NCBI GenBank assembly: GCA_036873135.1
Contig: JAPTYO010000020.1
Location: 8,435,203 to 8,499,202 of the forward strand
Source: Clarkia xantiana subsp. parviflora
Lineage: Eukaryota; Streptophyta; Magnoliopsida; Myrtales; Onagraceae
Length of the DNA stretch: 64,000 nt
Direction: 5' to 3'
Of this stretch, positions 22,328 to 34,548 are shown one piece after another. Under the pieces are notes generated by a model. It searched no databases, was not told where the DNA came from, and saw nothing but the letters and a program-made list of their open reading frames with translations. The position numbers were made by a program, and so were the translations under genes. The first letter of the stretch is position 1; every line of letters starts with the position of its first letter.

Positions 22328-22699
22328 TGTATCTACATCTTGCTATCTTTGTATATATAACCATACTCTTTCTCCCCTTTTTGGTGATTGTTGTGGGGTT
22401 TTGTGTTGCTTTCCTTTGTCGTATTGTGCTGTTGACTGTGTGGTTCACTTGGCTTTACATTGGTACTTCGTATGTTTTTGTATGTACTCCTTTGATTATG
22501 GACTCTTCTCTTGGTGTGTTTCCTTTACTTATCCTTCTTTCGTGTTTTCCTTCATGCCATACCTGCTATTTCATTCAAGAAAAAACATTATGTGTTCTTC
22601 ATATCACTTTACTTTGAAATTACTTTCTCATGGGATCCTTCTTAGTATGGTGTAATGCTCTCTTCTGATACCCTTTGAATGGTATGTATGGTATTGTTA

Positions 22700-23620
22700 G
22701 ACCAAAGATACGCTCTTGGTGGGCGTCGAGTCTGTTCACGAGACAGGCTCTCGGAGGGCACTTAACGTTTCGCAGGATAGGCTCCCGGAGGGCACAGGTT
22801 AGACCAAAGATACGCTCCTGGTTGGCGTCGAAATCTGTTCACGAGACTGGCTCTCGGAGGGCACTTAACGTTTCGCAGGATAGGCTCCCGGAGGGCACAG
22901 GTTAGGCCAAAGATACGCTCCTGGTTGGCGTCGAAATCTGTTCACGAGACTGGCTCTCGGATGGCACTTAACGTTTCGCAGGATAGGCTCCCGGAGGGCA
23001 CAGGTTAGACCAAATATACGCTCCTGGTTGGCGTCGAAACTGGTAGTTTGAAATCTACCTCAAGATACGCTCTTGGGGGCGTCGAATCTGGTAGTGTTTT
23101 TTCTACCTCAAGATACGCTCTTGGGGGCGTCGAATCTGGTAGGTTGCAAATCTACCTCAAGATACGCTCCTGGGGGCGTCGAAATTCGTAGTTTTTGGAA
23201 ACCACTCTCAAGATACGCTCTTGGTGCGTCGAAGGTCATAGTATAGAAACTACTCTCAAGATACGCTCTTGGGGGCGTCGAAGGTCGTAGTATGAACACT
23301 ACTCTCAAGATACGCTCCTGGGGGCGTCGAAATTCGTAGTTTTTGGAAACCACTCTCAAGATACGCTCTTGGGGGCGTCGAAGGTCGTAGTATAAAAACT
23401 ACTCTCAAGATACGCTCTTGGGGGCGTCGAAGGTCGTAGTATGAACACTACTCTCAAGATACGCTCTTGGGGGCGTCGATGGTCGTAGTATAAAAACTAC
23501 TCTCAAGATACGCTCTTGGGGGCGTCGAAATCTGTTCGCGGGATAGGCTCCCGGAGGGCACATGGTTCGTAGTTTTTAGAACTACTCTCAAGATACGCTC
23601 TTGGGGGCGTCGAAATTCGT
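22700..23620. repeat. Two tandem-repeat families between the gene 3' ends of element A
   Basis: The left part has about 3.5 copies of a 102-103 bp unit starting near 22700, 22802, 22904 and 23007. It contains GATACGCTCCTGG, GGCGTCGAA, CGAGACTGGCTCTCGG and GGATAGGCTCCCGGAGGGCAC. The right part (23049-23620) has about ten copies of a shorter unit of roughly 55-60 bp built on CTCAAGATACGCTCTTGGGGGCGTCGAA and GTAGTAT. Both share the GATACGCTC...GGCGTCGAA core, so the short unit may derive from the long one. The array lies between the convergent gag and antisense genes. Confidence 0.9.
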
Positions 23621-23883
23621 TGTTGACTTGAAGTCATATCTGTGTAAGGATAACTTCATGATTATATCACCACATTCATTGCAAAATACCTTTGAAGGAA
23701 ATCCCACTCCCTTAAGAGCATTCATGTTTTTTGTACACATGGGGTGCCTTGGGTGGGTCAAGACACCCTTTGGAGGAAATCAAAGATAGTTGTAGAGCTG
23801 GAGTAACTTCGTGAGTTCTCCTTCTCAAAAGTTGTTTTTGGAAAACTTAGAAAGCTTGAACATGCAAAGTGCTAAATATGAAA

Positions 23884-24691
23884 CTAAGGATATGGGGTGG
23901 TCAATTTGTCCATTGCCACGTACTCCTTTAGCCCTCCATTGTAAATCATTTCCTCCACTTCTATCTTCAGCACCATGCAGTTGTTGGTTTGATGCCCCCA
24001 GGTTCCATGGTACTCACACCATTCCTGTGCATCTCTTCCTAGGAAGGCCTTGTCCTCCTCCCTGCATGTGGGTAGCTCCTCCTTGAGGTACTTCTGAAAA
24101 ATTTCTTCTATGCTCACTGTAAGGGGTGTGAATGTGAAGTTTACACCTCCTTCCAGTGTATCGGTCTCCCTTTCTTTCTCCGGAACTTCATCCAGCTGCT
24201 CCATCTCCTTTGCAAACGCCTTGTCTAGCTTTTCCTTGAGCTCTCTCATCGTGCTCGTCATGATCATCTCATAAAGCCCTCCATAGGCCTCAAATGAGTT
24301 TGGATGCATGTTTCTAATGAATGCTTTAACGACTTCTCCTCTTGTGATGTCCATATTGGCACCATAACTGGAGAATCTCTGGAAGTAGCTTGATATTGGC
24401 TCTCGCGGCATTTTGCTTGATGTCATCGATGTGACGGAAGCCTCTTATGATGGAGTCCCTTGTTCTTTTCCCTTCTATGGTTTCTGGCTGCCAAGGTATG
24501 GCTGTTACCTTCACAGCCTTGCTCATTTGTCTCTTCTTAGGCATTGCTTGAAGAAACTGTCTGCTCAAGCGGAGTGTAACTCCGTTCTTCATATTTCTTT
24601 GCCTTTGTCTCCTTCCCTTCTTCTTGCTATCTTGGTTGGCTCCTACCGTGACCATTGCCACTGTATCTGTCCCGTGTGATCCACGTCTCAT
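23884..24691 (-). pseudogene. Second, unrelated gag fragment in element A
   Basis: One frame (24691-24326) carries RGFRHIDDIKQN. After a shift near 24415 a second frame (24426-23884) carries ISSYFQRFSSYGANMDITRGEVVKAFIRNMHP. This is the gag pattern found in A's first gag (SLANYYTRFNQNIADIQGDI...IIRAFIRNLG). It ends with a zinc-knuckle-like CEYHGTWGHQTNNC followed by LKIEVEEMIYNGGLKEYV. It therefore repeats the C-terminal half of a gag, from a different Tat family, where RT should begin. A recombination or template-switch origin is inferred. Confidence 0.7.
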
Positions 24692-26990
24692 GGAGTTGAC
24701 GTAGCACCAAGAAGTTAATATTCACCTTCAGCTGTGTCCATCCTTGGCCTATGGTCACCGGCAGGGTTATCATTCCCAGGGGGTAGCTTGTTGCCCCTGA
24801 GAAGCCAACTAGAGGGAAGTTGACTGGTTTGATGTCTGCCTTCATCTTCCCTATTTCTTCTAGGACTCTCAGGCTTAGGAGGTCTGCCGAGCTGCCCCCA
24901 TCCACCAATATTCTCTTTACATCAAAATTATCAATGTCTATCGTGATGACTAACGCATCGTCATGTGGGAAGACAATGTGGCTATTGTCCTTCTCCGAGA
25001 ATTCAATCTTCATCTCCTCTCCTTCTCGTGGCCTTTTCCTCCACCTTGGCACTGAACTCAGTTTTGATGCGTAAACCTCCCTTGCATTAGCAGTTGGGCC
25101 ACCTGATGCAACTCCTCCGTGTATCATGTTTATGGTTCCTCTCTTGTTGGGTGGAGGATTGTAGTCTACCTTGCTCTTGCCTTTGTCCCTGTATGATGGC
25201 CCTAACTGTATGTTGTTGCCCCCATGATCCACGAACTGCTTTAGTTCTCCCCTTTGGATGACGTTGTTGATGCTTAGCTTTAGGCTGAAGCATTCGTTCG
25301 TGTCATGCCCGTATGCTTCATGGTTATCACACCATATATCCTTGTGTGTCCCCGCCATTGGGGCTCTCCACCTTGCAGGGGGTGACCAGAGTTTCTGATT
25401 CCGCATCTCTCTGAGGACAGTAGCTGGAGTGGCGTTCAATGGGATGAACTTGATGACGTTGATTTCCCTAGCTTTCAGTGGTTCGCCCATTTGATTTCTT
25501 TGTTGGGGCGGACGCCATTCCTGCTGCCTTGTGTGTTGAGGTGCCTGAGGTGGCTTTCCTCTGTTCGGCTTTGCATTGTCTTCCTTAGCCGCTTGAATCT
25601 TAGCTTTCTTACTTGCTCTGTGTCTCTCCAGGTCTATATGAGTTTTTACTCTCCCTGCTAGCTCCTCTAAGGTGCTTGCTGGTTTCTTGGCCATCTTTTC
25701 TGCCAGCGTGGACCCGAAGCGGCCTAGGTTTCTAATGAAGGCTCGTATTATCTCACCCTCAGTGATGTCGCCCTGGATGTCTGCTATGTTTTGGTTAAAC
25801 CTAGTGTAGTAATTGGCCAAGGATTCATCATTTTCTTGCTTCACGTCATCGATGGAGCCTGTTCCTTTGAGGAGCTTCATTTCTCCTAGATATCTCTGAA
25901 GGAATTTCGCCTTTAGCTGCTCCCATGAGTGGATGCTCTCAGAGGGTAGGCTGAAGAACCAGTGTGAGGCCACCCCTGAAAGGGTGTTTGGAAATAGGAG
26001 TGCCTTGTATCTTTCATCAGTAGTTCTCCCAAATAGGGAGGCTTCATGCTGTTGAATATGCTCCAAAGGGTCTCCCTTGCCATTGTACTTTGCAATCTGG
26101 ATTGTATGCAGGGAGTCTGGCACCTTGCTCATCTCCAATTCCCTCGTGAAAGGGTGGTTCGTTTTGTCACTTAGACAATGCAAGCCGTGTTTCTTTGACT
26201 CATTCATTTTCCTTGTTATCATTGCCTCTATTTCTTCCGGAGTGATCAATATCGGTGTCGGAGTGTAATCTCTCTGATAGCCTCCGTAGTTATAGATTGG
26301 GCTTGCCGGGATCCCTTGTCCGTATTGGTACGGACTGTAGGTGTATCCTTGGTGTCCCTGCTGGGGTGCTTCATAGAATTCTTGCCTCCTTGGAGGTCTT
26401 GCTTGTCTGTCCTCCCCCAGTGGGGTGTAAGCCCTGGCGTTCTGCTGTTGCCTAGGAGGCACGAATTGTTGCCTTCCCTCTGGGGGTGGCTCCTGGTAAT
26501 TTCTTCTTTGCTTCTCTCGCTGCCCTGCTCGAGGGTGCGAGTGGTGCTCTTCCGTTGGGATCTGTTCCTCTTCATGAGCTTCTGTATGTGTCCCCTGGGT
26601 GTATGCCGGCCTTGTGTATGTTGTGTGGGCACGGTTGTCATTCCTTTGGGCCGGCATCCCATACGGGTACCCTTGGGGTTGCGCCTCATAGTAATATCCC
26701 TCAGGAGGTGCTGTGTGTTGGGATGGCACTCCCTGTTGCTCCCTCTGTTGCTCCCTCTCTCTCTGTGGCCTCCTTGCCAAAGGGGTTGAGGCTGTGGAGG
26801 ACTCAGCCCCAGCTGGGCGTGAGGGTCCTCCCTCCTGGTTGTTGTGTTGGGGAGCTTGTGGGGTTCCTTGAGGTTCTGGTTGCACTGGCAGTTTCCCTGG
26901 GTTAGGCTGCCTTCCTGGAGGTATAGGCTGTCTCCCTCGCCTATTGCCCCCAGGTGGGCGGTGGTGCCTAGACACCCTGCTGTTCGTCAT
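24627..26990 (-). CDS. Gag-protease polyprotein of element A
   Basis: The ATG at 26988-26990 is the first in frame after the primer site and opens a 787-residue frame. A long Pro/Gln/Arg-rich N-terminus (residues 1-280) precedes the retrotransposon gag domain (about 285-460; FTRELEMSKVPDSL, GDPLEHIQQHEA, ASHWFFSLP). A zinc-finger-like CDNHEAYGHDTNEC follows near residue 560. The aspartic protease has VDGGSSADLL near residue 705. The protein would form particles and cut itself, but the frame ends shortly after VNINFLVL with unrelated residues, inside the protease domain. No in-frame stop interrupts the retained part. RT and integrase are absent downstream. Confidence 0.85.
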   Translation of the reverse strand: MTNSRVSRHHRPPGGNRRGRQPIPPGRQPNPGKLPVQPEPQGTPQAPQHNNQEGGPSRPAGAESSTASTPLARRPQREREQQREQQGVPSQHTAPPEGYYYEAQPQGYPYGMPAQRNDNRAHTTYTRPAYTQGTHTEAHEEEQIPTEEHHSHPRAGQREKQRRNYQEPPPEGRQQFVPPRQQQNARAYTPLGEDRQARPPRRQEFYEAPQQGHQGYTYSPYQYGQGIPASPIYNYGGYQRDYTPTPILITPEEIEAMITRKMNESKKHGLHCLSDKTNHPFTRELEMSKVPDSLHTIQIAKYNGKGDPLEHIQQHEASLFGRTTDERYKALLFPNTLSGVASHWFFSLPSESIHSWEQLKAKFLQRYLGEMKLLKGTGSIDDVKQENDESLANYYTRFNQNIADIQGDITEGEIIRAFIRNLGRFGSTLAEKMAKKPASTLEELAGRVKTHIDLERHRASKKAKIQAAKEDNAKPNRGKPPQAPQHTRQQEWRPPQQRNQMGEPLKAREINVIKFIPLNATPATVLREMRNQKLWSPPARWRAPMAGTHKDIWCDNHEAYGHDTNECFSLKLSINNVIQRGELKQFVDHGGNNIQLGPSYRDKGKSKVDYNPPPNKRGTINMIHGGVASGGPTANAREVYASKLSSVPRWRKRPREGEEMKIEFSEKDNSHIVFPHDDALVITIDIDNFDVKRILVDGGSSADLLSLRVLEEIGKMKADIKPVNFPLVGFSGATSYPLGMITLPVTIGQGWTQLKVNINFLVLRQLHETWITRDRYSGNGHGRSQPR

Positions 26991-27023
26991 TGCTCGCGTT
27001 ATTGCCAGGCTTTCTGTCCGAAG

Positions 27024-27041
27024 CCCACTGACGGCGCCAAG
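27024..27041 (-). promoter_or_regulatory. Primer binding site of element A
   Basis: On the minus strand, TTGGCGCCGTCAGTGGG directly follows the 5' LTR end ...CCTAACA. It is nearly the same as the TTGGCGCCGTCTGTGGG of element C, a primer site typical of Tat elements. Confidence 0.85.
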
Positions 27042-27821
27042 TGTTAGGTTCCGAGTCTAGGGTCAACGGGCGGTCGACTCAAGTCTCGTTCCTCACTGGA
27101 GATATTGCGGATTCGGTGCTCTCGGGTTGTGCTGCCTTAGCTTGTGTCCTTCCGTCCTTAGCTTCTCTTCTCCTCGCGCCCTGCAAGAGGGGCAATACCA
27201 GGCACAGAGGGGGGGTGGTGCCTGATGAACCCTCTCCGATGCCTAAGTCAGTACGGTTTTAGAGAGATAAAGCTAGAGAGATGTCAGAGCAAAATTATGC
27301 AACTTGCCAAGATGATCCAATGAATAGTGGAGGTGTGGTATTTATAGGCAACGGTGTCATTAAGGTGACTGAATTACATCGTTAACCTTTAAACACAGTT
27401 AATTAACCTTTAAACACATAATTAAGAACTTAGGATACGGAGAAGGTTGGCGGAAATAGACCGAGTATGGGAGTCCAAGAATGGTGCCGGGGCCCTTGGG
27501 GGGAAGGAAAATCCGACCCCCAAGGGTAGGGGTTGGGTGAGGCCACCCAACCCCTCCTAGGGGAGATCGGGTTGGTGGACCCGATCTCCCCTAGGGGAGA
27601 TCGGGTTGGCTGACCCGATCTCCCCTAGGGGAGATCGGGTGTGGCCACCCGACCTCACCTAGGTGAGTCTAACTCGGTCGGACGAGCGCTTCGGCCTCGT
27701 CCGGACCGTCGGTGTTTTCGCGAAGTGTTCGGGTTGAAGTTTCGATTTACAATCATTAACGGGGTGATAAAAATAAAACGATTCGGAGGTCAACGGGTTC
27801 AAATTGGGCGTATATCCATCA
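27042..27821 (-). repeat. 5' LTR of element A
   Basis: The LTR is 780 bp. Compared with the other LTR it has one extra 34-bp unit of the GATCGGGTTGGCTGACCCGATC palindromic block (about 27595-27630) and a shorter G run (7 instead of 15). Confidence 0.95.
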
Positions 27822-27826
27822 GAATC

Positions 27827-29350
<1,524 letters not shown>

Positions 29351-29355
29351 CATAC

Positions 29356-30751
29356 TGTCGGACCTAAAATCTGACCTAATGCGAATACGTTTTGAAAACG
29401 TGGATTTTTGTAAAGAGTCGCCACTAGTTAATCAAAGGTTAACTAGAATCCTAAATTACTTAGGTAAATAACGAATTAAACACCTAAGTATTAAATCGGC
29501 CTACGATAAAAAAATTCGAGTTCGGGGGTTCTATTACGAATTAAAAAAATATATTTTCTAATTACGCCCTTTCGGTACTTAATTAACATATTTGCCAATT
29601 TTAAATTTAAACACACGTTACGTCGAATCAATCTAATGATATCAAAATTAAATAATTTTCATGCGCAAATCATTATTGACGACAAATCTAAGCCCTAAAA
29701 AAAAAACTATTATGCATATAAAACTCCTAATTGAGATAAAGTCTAAATAAAACCAATCATGCTTTAAATCACGATACAATTTAATAACTACACGTCATAC
29801 ACATATATACATACAATTAACATTACACAATTAAATTAGTTATTATCTAATCACTTAATTAATCATACAATAATAATAATAATAAGAATATAATAATCAG
29901 TAACAAAAATTATCAAATAATTAAACAGTAAAAAACAATAAGAAGCAGAAGACCTTATCTGTGCATGACTACCTGCAGGTAATACAAGGTAATAGGACAA
30001 GGTAATACGACAGCAAACAGCAGGTCCACGAAGCAAACAATAGTGGCTTAATAACGGGCAGTCCGGGGGAAGCGAGGTCACGACTAATCTAGTCGAGATC
30101 TGGACGGCAGCGACGATTCTGACGACGCTCCGGCGATGGGCAGGCAAACTCCAGTCCAGTAACAGCAATCTCCGGTGAGGCAGGAAGGGCTCCTGGGCGG
30201 TGAGTACGGGACTACGGTGGTGCTGGTATGCGCGGTGGTCACGAGTTCCTGGGGGCGTGGCTGGTTCCTGGTTGCGTGGCTTTCGGTTCAGGCGGACGAC
30301 GGTAGGTGCCGGGCGAAGTCGATTTGGCCGGCAGACCTCCGATGGGAAGGATTGTCACGTAGAAGATGAATTACTGTGTGCACGCTTTCCAAAAAATAAT
30401 AATACTTTATTCAGATTTTAACTGCCCTCCTCTCTATTACATTGTACTTGGATCAATTTATAGGTAAATTGACACCCAAAAATTAGGAAATCAATATTAC
30501 CTCTATATTCACCCTTTTAATTCCGAAAATTATACATATATATTTATGAATATTACCATAAATATATATTGTATATTTTCTGAATATTATATATTATTAA
30601 ATGCAGATACACTGTCCAAATTTAAGCTAAACCTATTTTTAGCAACCCCGTGACCTTCCATATTTAGATATTTCCTTTTTTAAACGCGTTACACATAACA
30701 TTTTTGAACGTGTTATATACGTGTCGCGCGTACCAAAATTAGGTGTTTACA
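29356..30751 (-). repeat. 3' (left) LTR of element B
   Basis: The LTR is 1,396 bp. It keeps the uninterrupted GGTGAGGCAGGAAGGGCTCC sequence near 30172-30191, which is the empty target site for element C. AAAGAGGGGCAAGC (minus strand, about 30752-30765) is a good polypurine tract just inside it. Small open frames inside it are not genes. Confidence 0.93.
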
Positions 30752-32005
30752 GCTTGCCCCTCTTTGGACGGACTCCCGTAGAATGCATTCGAGGGGGTTT
30801 GTCCAAAGACGAGTAAACACTAATTTTTGGCTAGGAAGTATATCTTCTTCCGGGTCTTGAAGTCTCCAAGGTGGCCTTTGGCTTTATTAACGATTTGAAA
30901 AAGTTGAACTTCTGTTGGCGGTGCCCCTGTTGACAGTGCCTCCATTGGTATCGTAGAAAAGTAAAGCCTCGGTCGGCGGTGCCCCTGTTGGCGGTGCCTC
31001 CGTTGGCGTGCGGAATATAGAACCTCTGTCGGCGGTGCCCCTTTTTTTTCTTGTTTGAAAATGAATATTTAACGAAAACAATTATGTACATGCCCCTAGT
31101 GGCAGATTGAAAAAACCTTCTAGAGAACGACTCAGTTAATTGAGTCTAAACGTCGGTCGCGTCGACGCCCTGGATGGACCTTACGTTCAATGAATGACAT
31201 AGCCAGCGATTTCTAATCTCAAGTACTCTGGTTATTGCTCAATCTTAGCTGGGGATGCCCAATGGCTAGCACCTACCGGGTTAGGCTCGTCGCATGCAGG
31301 ATGAATGGCCTGGTCAATGAACACACATGGATGACGTGGAGTAGTTCGCATTGGGGCACATATATTGACACACGAATGGTTGGCGAGCAAAGGGACGTGC
31401 ACGAGATGTGCTCTTCAGGGGCCTTGAATTGGATGATTAATCCGAGCTGCAAAATGAGTAAGAAAAAAAAATAAAATTTCGGGGATATAATTGATCACGA
31501 CTTCCCTTACCTGGGTGCCCGACATCTTTAATGGAAATTTGCTCCATATATGAATGGATCTGTTGCATCTTCCGTCTTTTTTCTTCATATGGCGGTTGTG
31601 CTCGATCTGAACGGGGATATGCCATTCGGTTGACCAGTTTAGACGTCACCGTAAAATAGATGTACGGCTTGGTTCGGGAAGGCGCATGTATTCCCTGTAT
31701 GGAGATTTTGATCACTGGGTGATTTGAATCCTTCATCGGCCGTCTGGACGGGCTTGGTAGTCCATGACTTAGGAACATCGACTCAAGAAAAGACTGAATT
31801 GTCAATCAACTTGCCTCATTCCTAAAAATAGAAAACCAATTAAACAAACTCAAATATAGGGATTTATTTATATTGATTAGATCATGATAATATCCCTATT
31901 TCCTATGCGGGGTTCATGATCTTGCCGCGCAAGGAGTACATAACTGAAAAGTTTATTCATTGCTAAAAAAAACGAATGTAACGCTAAGAGGTTTCTCGAG
32001 AGAAA
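30752..32005 (-). other. Non-coding 3' interior of element B
   Basis: The GCGGTGCCCCTGTTGGCGGTGCCTCC motif is repeated about three times (30915-31045). The block 31060-31800 (TATGTACATGCCCCTAGTGGC ... CGTCGACGCCCTGGATGGACC) is shared with 62205-63100. No RT, RNase H or integrase residues were recognised. The minus-strand open frame 31805-31437 matches the same repeat family and is not a known protein. Confidence 0.7.
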
Positions 32006-33469
32006 TTATGCGGACGAGGCCGAAGGGGTGTTGGCGTCGGCCGACGGAACTGCGTTAAGAATCAAAAGCTTATGGTCAATGAGATACTGGATCCTATGCC
32101 TCAGACGCGAGCAATCCTCAGTCGAGTGACCAATTATCCCCATGTGAAACTCACACTTCGAGTTTGGATCATTGTTGGGTATCCTTGAAGTGGTCTTCCA
32201 AACCTCAGGACCAATGAGACCCTGAGCAAGTGCTTTCTGATATACTTCGGTGGCCGATACTGGTAAAGGTGTGAATTTTCTAGACTCCCGCATCTTGTTC
32301 ACAGTCCGGTTTTCAGGTCCACCCACAACGGGGGTTTGCGGAGCTTGTGTCTGGTAGACTGCACCTACCGTTGCGTCTTTGGATGACCAGTTCTTGGAGC
32401 CTCCCTTTTTGGTTATATCCTCTTGTTGACTCCTGGAGGGGTCTTCAAGTTTTCCAGTCCGAATGCCATGCTCTACCATTTCTCCGGATTTCACCAAATC
32501 AGCGAAGTTGGCTGAAACATGCCCTAACAAATGGGAGTAATATGCCCCTTTAAGAGTGCCGATGAACATGGACACCGCTTCTGCGTCTTCCAGTGGTGGT
32601 CGGACTCCAGCGGCTTTCTCTCTCCAAGCCTGCATATAGCTTCTAAATGATTGCCCCCCTTCCATCTCCATGCTTTGGAGGTCCATGCGGGTCGAAGCTG
32701 TATCCAAGTTGAACTTATACTGGCGAACGAAAGCGTCGGCCATCTCTTCCCACGTAGATATGTCACCGGCTTTCAAGTTGACGAACCAAACCAAAGCCGC
32801 TCCCTTCAAGCTTTCCTGGAATGTCTGGATTAAGAATTTCTCATACTTCTGGTAAGGGGCCATCTTTGTGAGGTAAATCCGCAAGTGGACAATGGGATTA
32901 CCGGTGCCATCATACTTATTAAAGTCGGGGATTTTGAATTTCTCCGGTCTTGACATGTCGGGGAAAAGGCATAGGTCGGAGTAACCAATGCCTCCATACT
33001 GCTCAAGTCCGGACAAAACCTTCATCTTTTCCTCCATTTTCTTCAAGCGGCGATCCTGTTCGGATTCAATGACAGGTGATGATGTGGCTGCATTTGTGCC
33101 GATTGCACCTCCTTGGTTAACATGCCCATACATTACTGTCGGTTTCGGAAGGACATGCGGCTTTGATGCAGATTGATCAGGAATGACCAAAACAGGGGGT
33201 TGGTCATGAGGAGGTTCTACCGTGGCGTCGGGAAGCGCGGTTGCAGCCGGCATTGGAGGTCCAGTATTCGCCACAGGTGTTGTGGAGGATTCCGGACTCG
33301 AGGTCGCTGTCAGCAAGGCCGGTTTGTTGGTTGATCGAGCCCCGAGGAGTTCCATGATGCGATCCATGTTTGCCGACATGGATGCCATATCCTGATGCAT
33401 TTTAGCATTAGCCGTCTCGATCTCGGCTATTCGTTCCTCTTGTTGATGGATCTTCTGAGCGTCCTCCAT
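32006..33469 (-). CDS. Gag protein of element B (Ogre-like)
   Basis: This 487-residue frame starts MEDAQKIHQQEERIAEIE, a coiled-coil N-terminus (about 1-45). A Pro/Thr-rich linker follows (45-155), then the retrotransposon gag domain (about 170-345; FKIPDFNKYDGTGNP, LKGAALVWFVNLKAGDISTW, YMQAWREKAAGVRPPL). Near residue 445 comes CEFHMGIIGHSTEDC with RLRHRIQYLID, a His/Cys motif usual in Ogre/Tat gag. This structural protein packages element RNA in the cytoplasm. The frame is uninterrupted and ends in a stop without protease, so gag stands alone. Confidence 0.85.
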   Translation of the reverse strand: MEDAQKIHQQEERIAEIETANAKMHQDMASMSANMDRIMELLGARSTNKPALLTATSSPESSTTPVANTGPPMPAATALPDATVEPPHDQPPVLVIPDQSASKPHVLPKPTVMYGHVNQGGAIGTNAATSSPVIESEQDRRLKKMEEKMKVLSGLEQYGGIGYSDLCLFPDMSRPEKFKIPDFNKYDGTGNPIVHLRIYLTKMAPYQKYEKFLIQTFQESLKGAALVWFVNLKAGDISTWEEMADAFVRQYKFNLDTASTRMDLQSMEMEGGQSFRSYMQAWREKAAGVRPPLEDAEAVSMFIGTLKGAYYSHLLGHVSANFADLVKSGEMVEHGIRTGKLEDPSRSQQEDITKKGGSKNWSSKDATVGAVYQTQAPQTPVVGGPENRTVNKMRESRKFTPLPVSATEVYQKALAQGLIGPEVWKTTSRIPNNDPNSKCEFHMGIIGHSTEDCSRLRHRIQYLIDHKLLILNAVPSADANTPSASSA

Positions 33470-34527
33470 GTTAGTGGTTTGTCGCGTGATGGCCAGTAAT
33501 ACCTGCAGCGAAAAATGTGATACTCAGAATAAGGAACACAAGATATCATGCATGACTGTTTTGAAAGTAATGTGTCATTCAACTCATCATCTTTTGAAAA
33601 AATGTTTTGTAACTAAAATGTGTTTCTAAGACGCTTTATACAACTGCGAAACTTGATCAAAACGTGACGAGTGCTTGCCCCATAATCCGAGGTAAGGTTT
33701 TTTCAAAATGTATTCAATTCTTTTCACTTGTTCGGATTTTGGAGCGTGCACTTAACCCTGACGTTTCTATTTTCAATGTTGAACAATTGCAGCACTCCAC
33801 ACTACACGGTATTTCTTTAATAGTCTTGTTTTGCGTCCATCATGCTGGTCTGAATCTGGTAAATGTCGACCTTGGGGAAATTGAAGGGCCTTGATATGAG
33901 TGAAATTAAGCATTCGTTCCATTCTTACCGAAAATGCTGTGTAAAGCGTTTTAGAAACGACGATTTGAATGACACATTTTTTGAGAAAACATGATGCATT
34001 GCTTGTAACGTAAATTTCCATTAATATGTGTTGTACATATGGTAAAAAAAGAAAACGATTACATCGAGACCCATGTCCTATACATGAAAAATTCTAGGGG
34101 TCGAGAACAATTAGAGTAAGAACACACGCAAGTACGCATAGCGGCAGGATCGAAGCTTCAGGTGTGTGTTTTTGCTTTGTTCTACAAGGTAGGCTCCACT
34201 GATAGGTTCCCGACTAGGTGGTTTCCTCACCCCATCATAGGGATCATAGGACCTTCACAAGCGAGTAGAGTTTTTTCGAGCCGTACCGGCGGCCCAGCCG
34301 CTCCGGTCGTACCGTACTAAACCTCCGGGGTTCCTAGTCGCCCTGGGTTTTAGGCGTTTTGGTGATTACTCTAAAGTGGTGTGTGTACGGGTTCAACAAA
34401 GAAACGTAAGTTAGTAAAATAAAAAGTTCCGCACCTACCACATAAAAGTTAGAATAACAGAGTTATACACAAATAAACTAAAAAAAATGGAAAATAAGAA
34501 AATATACAAAGCCCGAACCCTCTAAGT
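33470..34527 (-). other. 5' leader of element B
   Basis: About 1 kb separates the primer site and gag, with no significant frame. Ogre-like elements typically have long leaders. The block near 34330-34400 has a relic copy at 5430-5510, and 33500-33620 resembles 63300-63450 near the right window edge. Confidence 0.6.
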
Positions 34528-34548
34528 CTTCCCCAGCAGAGTCGCCAA
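34528..34548 (-). promoter_or_regulatory. Primer binding site of element B
   Basis: On the minus strand, TTGGCGACTCTGCTGGGGAAG follows the 5' LTR end GGTCCGA. This is the tRNA-Arg-type primer site known from Ogre elements and differs from the TTGGCGCCGTC site of elements A and C. Confidence 0.85.

Larger units (their letters stand above)
17653..27821 (-). mobile_element. Element A: non-autonomous Tat-type Ty3/gypsy retrotransposon
   Basis: The LTRs at 17653-18406 and 27042-27821 are flanked by a perfect target duplication GAATC (17648-17652 and 27822-27826). The minus-strand order is 5' LTR (right), primer site, gag-protease (26990-24627), a second gag fragment (24691-23884), a tandem-repeat array, then a convergent spliced gene on the plus strand (about 18950-22327), polypurine tract and 3' LTR. 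No RT, RNase H or integrase motif is present, so mobility would need proteins from another Tat element. The LTRs differ by several substitutions and two length changes, so A is older than C. Confidence 0.93.

Noticed and set aside
23108..23359. Open frame with repeated RAYLESSF-type peptides
   Set aside because: It is a by-product of the tandem array in element A.
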